The notes under the pieces were generated by a model. It was not told where the DNA came from. It saw nothing but the letters and a program-made list of their open reading frames with translations, and did no database searches. Made by a program: the position numbers and the translations under genes. A stretch of 25,529 nucleotides of DNA from Bin87 sp964502995 (lineage in GTDB: Bacteria; Chloroflexota; Dehalococcoidia; Lucifugimonadales; UBA3495): contig CAZCZB010000041.1 of the NCBI GenBank assembly GCA_964502995.1, positions 1 to 25,529 of the forward strand. The letters run 5' to 3'. Shown here piece by piece: positions 23,913 through 25,529 of the stretch (position 1 is its first letter; each line of letters opens with the position of its first letter).

Positions 23913-24428
23913 TCAGTGATTCTTGGAAAACCCTACGGGAGATGTGTCGCCAATCTCCAGGCTGTCGTCACCGGTGAGCCGCCGCAACCGTCGCAACTCC
24001 ACGTTGCTGGTGATGGTGAACGGGCGCGGGGACGCAGTCGTCAGTTGATGCAGGTATGGCAGCAGGCCCTCAACCCGACCAATCATATCGGCCAGTTCTG
24101 CAACGCTCCGGAAATTCTCGTAAAAGTTCTCGTGACCGACCCGGTAGGCATCCGTCAGGATTTCGCTCTGGTCGGTGTTGATGTCATACTCACGCACCAC
24201 CTGCCTTGCGACTTCACGCACGTCCTGGTGCGACTTATGCGGCCAGCCCCGTTGCTCCGCGATGACCTTGAACGGCTGCACCACCGCGCCCCAGGCTTTT
24301 TCGCCCGCTTGCAGCCGGCTGCCTTGCGACAGTTCTTCACGGGCGTGGGCGATGAATATCTCGCTGATGCGGCGGCGGTCTTCGTCGCTCTGCAAGCCGG
24401 GCGGCGGCAAATCCGGAACGGTGGTCAT
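23913..24428 (-). CDS. HEPN/PaREP1-like helical protein
   Basis: 171 aa, mostly helical. The stretch RRRISEIFIAHAREELSQGS, QAGEKAWGAVVQPFKVIAEQ, RGWPHKSHQDVREVARQVVR resembles the small HEPN-like proteins annotated as PaREP1 (helix with A-x-E-K-A-W followed by H-x-S-H). A later helix reads TDAYRVGHENFYENFRSVAE, with a possible R-x(3)-H and N-F-Y. A less structured tail follows from about residue 130. Family assignment is tentative; a catalytic R-x4-6-H motif is not clear. GAGGG precedes the ATG. It lies 27 bases downstream of rpmB on the same strand and may be read from the rpmB promoter. Convergent with rpe. Confidence 0.7.
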   Translation of the reverse strand: MTTVPDLPPPGLQSDEDRRRISEIFIAHAREELSQGSRLQAGEKAWGAVVQPFKVIAEQRGWPHKSHQDVREVARQVVREYDINTDQSEILTDAYRVGHENFYENFRSVAELADMIGRVEGLLPYLHQLTTASPRPFTITSNVELRRLRRLTGDDSLEIGDTSPVGFSKNH

Positions 24429-24455
24429 GTTGCCCTCGCTGAACGTCAGCGATGC

Positions 24456-24674
24456 CTAGGTGGTTGTCGCAGTTCTCGTCCGCGCCTTGGGACCCCGCGG
24501 CGGCTTGTACATCGTGCGCAGGCAGCGCGAACAGATCTTGACACGAGTGGGCTTGCCGTCAATCGCCAGCGTCTGCTTGTGGACGTTGGCCTTCCACCGG
24601 GTCTTGGTCTTGCGGTTCGAGTGGGATACGTTGTTGCCGGTCATCCCGGCTTTGCCGCACATTTGGCACTGCAT
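24456..24674 (-). CDS. rpmB: 50S ribosomal protein L28, zinc-binding (four-Cys) form
   Basis: 72 aa. C3-x2-C6 and C48-x2-C51 form the zinc site of the C+ L28 proteins. The sequence follows the family: CQMCGKAGMTGNNVSHSNRK, TKTRWKANVHKQTLAIDGKP, KICSRCLRTMYKPPRGPK. It is a component of the large subunit near the tRNA exit region. AGGAC precedes the ATG and an extended -10 lies about 30 bases upstream. Confidence 0.96.
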   Translation of the reverse strand: MQCQMCGKAGMTGNNVSHSNRKTKTRWKANVHKQTLAIDGKPTRVKICSRCLRTMYKPPRGPKARTRTATTT

Positions 24675-24703
24675 GATTTCTGTCCTGTTTTTTGAGTGGC
24701 GGC

Positions 24704-24712
24704 ATTATAGCA
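24704..24712 (-). promoter_or_regulatory. Extended -10 promoter for rpmB
   Basis: On the minus strand: TG, C, perfect TATAAT. The start would be near 24697, giving a leader of about 23 bases. Confidence 0.65.
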
Positions 24713-24719
24713 TACGCGC

Positions 24720-24748
24720 TTGACTTGCCGTTGCCGCTGCCGTTAAAT
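24720..24748 (+). promoter_or_regulatory. Promoter for the Lin0512 gene
   Basis: TTGACT (24720-24725), 17-base spacer, TTAAAT (24743-24748). It is divergent from the rpmB promoter only a few bases away, so the two polymerases could interfere. Confidence 0.45.
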
Positions 24749-24785
24749 GGCCGCAGCCAACCCCCAAACCCCAGGAGGTTTCAGC

Positions 24786-25130
24786 ATGGCTCTCGTACGC
24801 TGCGTTACGGAAATGGGCATGGGCGTCGACGTCCATGGTCTCGATTACACCCTGGCGGCCAAGCGCGCCGTCTTCGACGCCATCCACCACAGCAGCCTCG
24901 GCTTCGCCCGTCTCGTCGATGCCACCGCCGATGACATGACCGTGGACGTGACCATCGGCGCTCCCAAGCCCGAAAAGGTCAACGCCGACGAGGTGGCGGA
25001 CTCGCTGCCCCACGGCCGGGCCAACGTCAACGTCGTGGTCGGCGGCCTGGAACTGCTCAACGACGATGGCAGCGACGGCACCCTCATCGCCAACGCCATC
25101 ATCACCGTCAGCATCGAAGACGGCAAGTAA
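24786..25130 (+). CDS. Lin0512 family protein
   Basis: 114 aa, full length for the family, whose function is unknown. The conserved start VRCVTEMGMGVDVHGLDYTL continues with AAKRAVFDAIHHSSLGFARL, MTVDVTIGAPKPEKVNADEV, the PHGRANVNVVVGGLELLND segment and a final strand ANAIITVSIEDGK. The conserved G-M-G-x-D-x-H-G-x-D block may bind a metal or ligand, by inference. AGGAGG precedes the ATG. It is transcribed alone, divergent from rpmB. Confidence 0.93.
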   Translation: MALVRCVTEMGMGVDVHGLDYTLAAKRAVFDAIHHSSLGFARLVDATADDMTVDVTIGAPKPEKVNADEVADSLPHGRANVNVVVGGLELLNDDGSDGTLIANAIITVSIEDGK

Positions 25131-25156
25131 CCCCCGCCAAAATAGACCCGCTTTCA

Positions 25157-25185
25157 GTAGGGGCAGGTTTCAAACCTGCCCCTAC
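25157..25185. repeat. Palindromic repeat, AGGTTTCAAACCT core
   Basis: A 29-base inverted repeat: arms GTAGGGGC and GCCCCTAC around AGGTTTCAAACCT. It lies 26 bases after the Lin0512 stop and could protect the mRNA end. Confidence 0.92.
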
Positions 25186-25249
25186 GCGTTCCTTACAGCG
25201 CGCCAAACCGGAAACATCCCAACACCGGCGATGGGCGGTCACGCCAGCA

Positions 25250-25272
25250 GGGGCAACCACTCGGGTTGCCCC
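25250..25272. repeat. Palindromic repeat, AACC...GGTT core
   Basis: GGGGCAACC and GGTTGCCCC around ACTCG. The outer arm is the family arm; the core is different from all other copies. The rest of the gap (25273-25390) shows nothing I can support. Confidence 0.8.
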
Positions 25273-25390
25273 GCCGAGAGGTTCCCTCAGCGCTAGTTGG
25301 CCACGGCGTATCGTCTCCGCCAACTCCGCCCCCCAAACGGCGCCAAATCCTGATGCCGACGGCGGTCCCGGCCGCGCCCGTCCCCCATTC

Positions 25391-25419
25391 TGGACACCAT
25401 ACACCTCGTCGGCTATTAT
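25391..25419 (+). promoter_or_regulatory. Good promoter near the right edge
   Basis: TGGACA (25391-25396), 17-base spacer, TATTAT (25414-25419): five of six matches in each hexamer with ideal spacing. It points to a gene starting at the right edge. Confidence 0.55.
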
Positions 25420-25468
25420 GCCCACGCTCATCACCCCGTCGCCGCGGCGCCGCCAGCCGGAGGCATCC

Positions 25469-25529
25469 GTGGACACCCCGGCGGGGTTTCTCTATGCCGC
25501 AATCTTCCCACAACACAACAACCCTGGCT
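25469..25529 (+). CDS. Possible 5' end of a gene running off the window
   Basis: A GTG preceded by GGAGG at 5-6 bases opens a frame (VDTPAGFLYAAIFPQHNNPG) that remains open to the edge, about 45 bases after a good promoter. Only 20 codons are visible, an ATG at 25494 in another frame is an alternative, and a small ACCCC/GGGGT hairpin overlaps the start. Family unknown. Confidence 0.3.
   Translation, partial: MDTPAGFLYAAIFPQHNNPG

Overview
The window is GC-rich DNA (apart from a few AT-richer islands) from a bacterium with dense gene packing and many short palindromic repeats between genes. The gene set suggests a Chloroflexota of the Dehalococcoidia/SAR202 type: a luciferase-like monooxygenase, amidohydrolase, SDR and ThDP enzymes in a loose catabolic collection, DUF3500, Lin0512, Uma2 endonucleases and orphan HicB proteins, plus a four-cysteine ribosomal protein L28. 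This placement is an inference from gene style, not from a marker phylogeny. A run of 29 Ns at 4522-4550 shows that the sequence is a draft or metagenomic scaffold.

Layout. 1-315: a 132-bp tandem repeat. 359-3367: an unknown conserved protein, an Abi_2 (AbiF-like) HEPN gene preceded by its own promoter and a structured RNA, and a DUF3500 protein. 3368-5188: repeats, a GYD-domain protein and an AT-richer membrane-protein gene cut by the assembly gap. 5189-6799: a ThDP enzyme of the acetolactate-synthase fold. 6893-9676: a defence/toxin-antitoxin patch with hicB, a truncated hicA, an AbiJ-like gene, two more hicB-like genes and a 155-aa partner. 9782-15922: a seven-Asp-box propeller, two tandem Uma2 nuclease genes, an alpha/beta hydrolase, a divergent SDR, an LLM flavin monooxygenase and a RidA protein. 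16434-17597: dnaN. 17996-18771: a translationally coupled two-gene HEPN module. 19467-21767: an amidohydrolase (minus strand) and a TIM-barrel isomerase-like protein. 21833-23874: argH and rpe, overlapping by four bases. 23913-24674 (minus): a HEPN/PaREP1-like protein and rpmB. 24786-25130: a Lin0512 protein. A possible new gene starts at the right edge.

Two themes stand out. Housekeeping and catabolic genes are interleaved with at least three, possibly four, HEPN-fold proteins and with decayed HicAB parts. The best-supported special element is the Abi_2 gene with a strong promoter and a hairpin RNA directly upstream, matching the arrangement known for abiF RNAs, the relatives proposed to be ancestral to Cas13. 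The gaps between genes carry palindromes with a constant outer arm (GTAGGGGC) and several different, always self-complementary cores. Several promoters share an extended -10 of the form TGCTAnnnT. No rRNA, tRNA, CRISPR array or insertion sequence was found.
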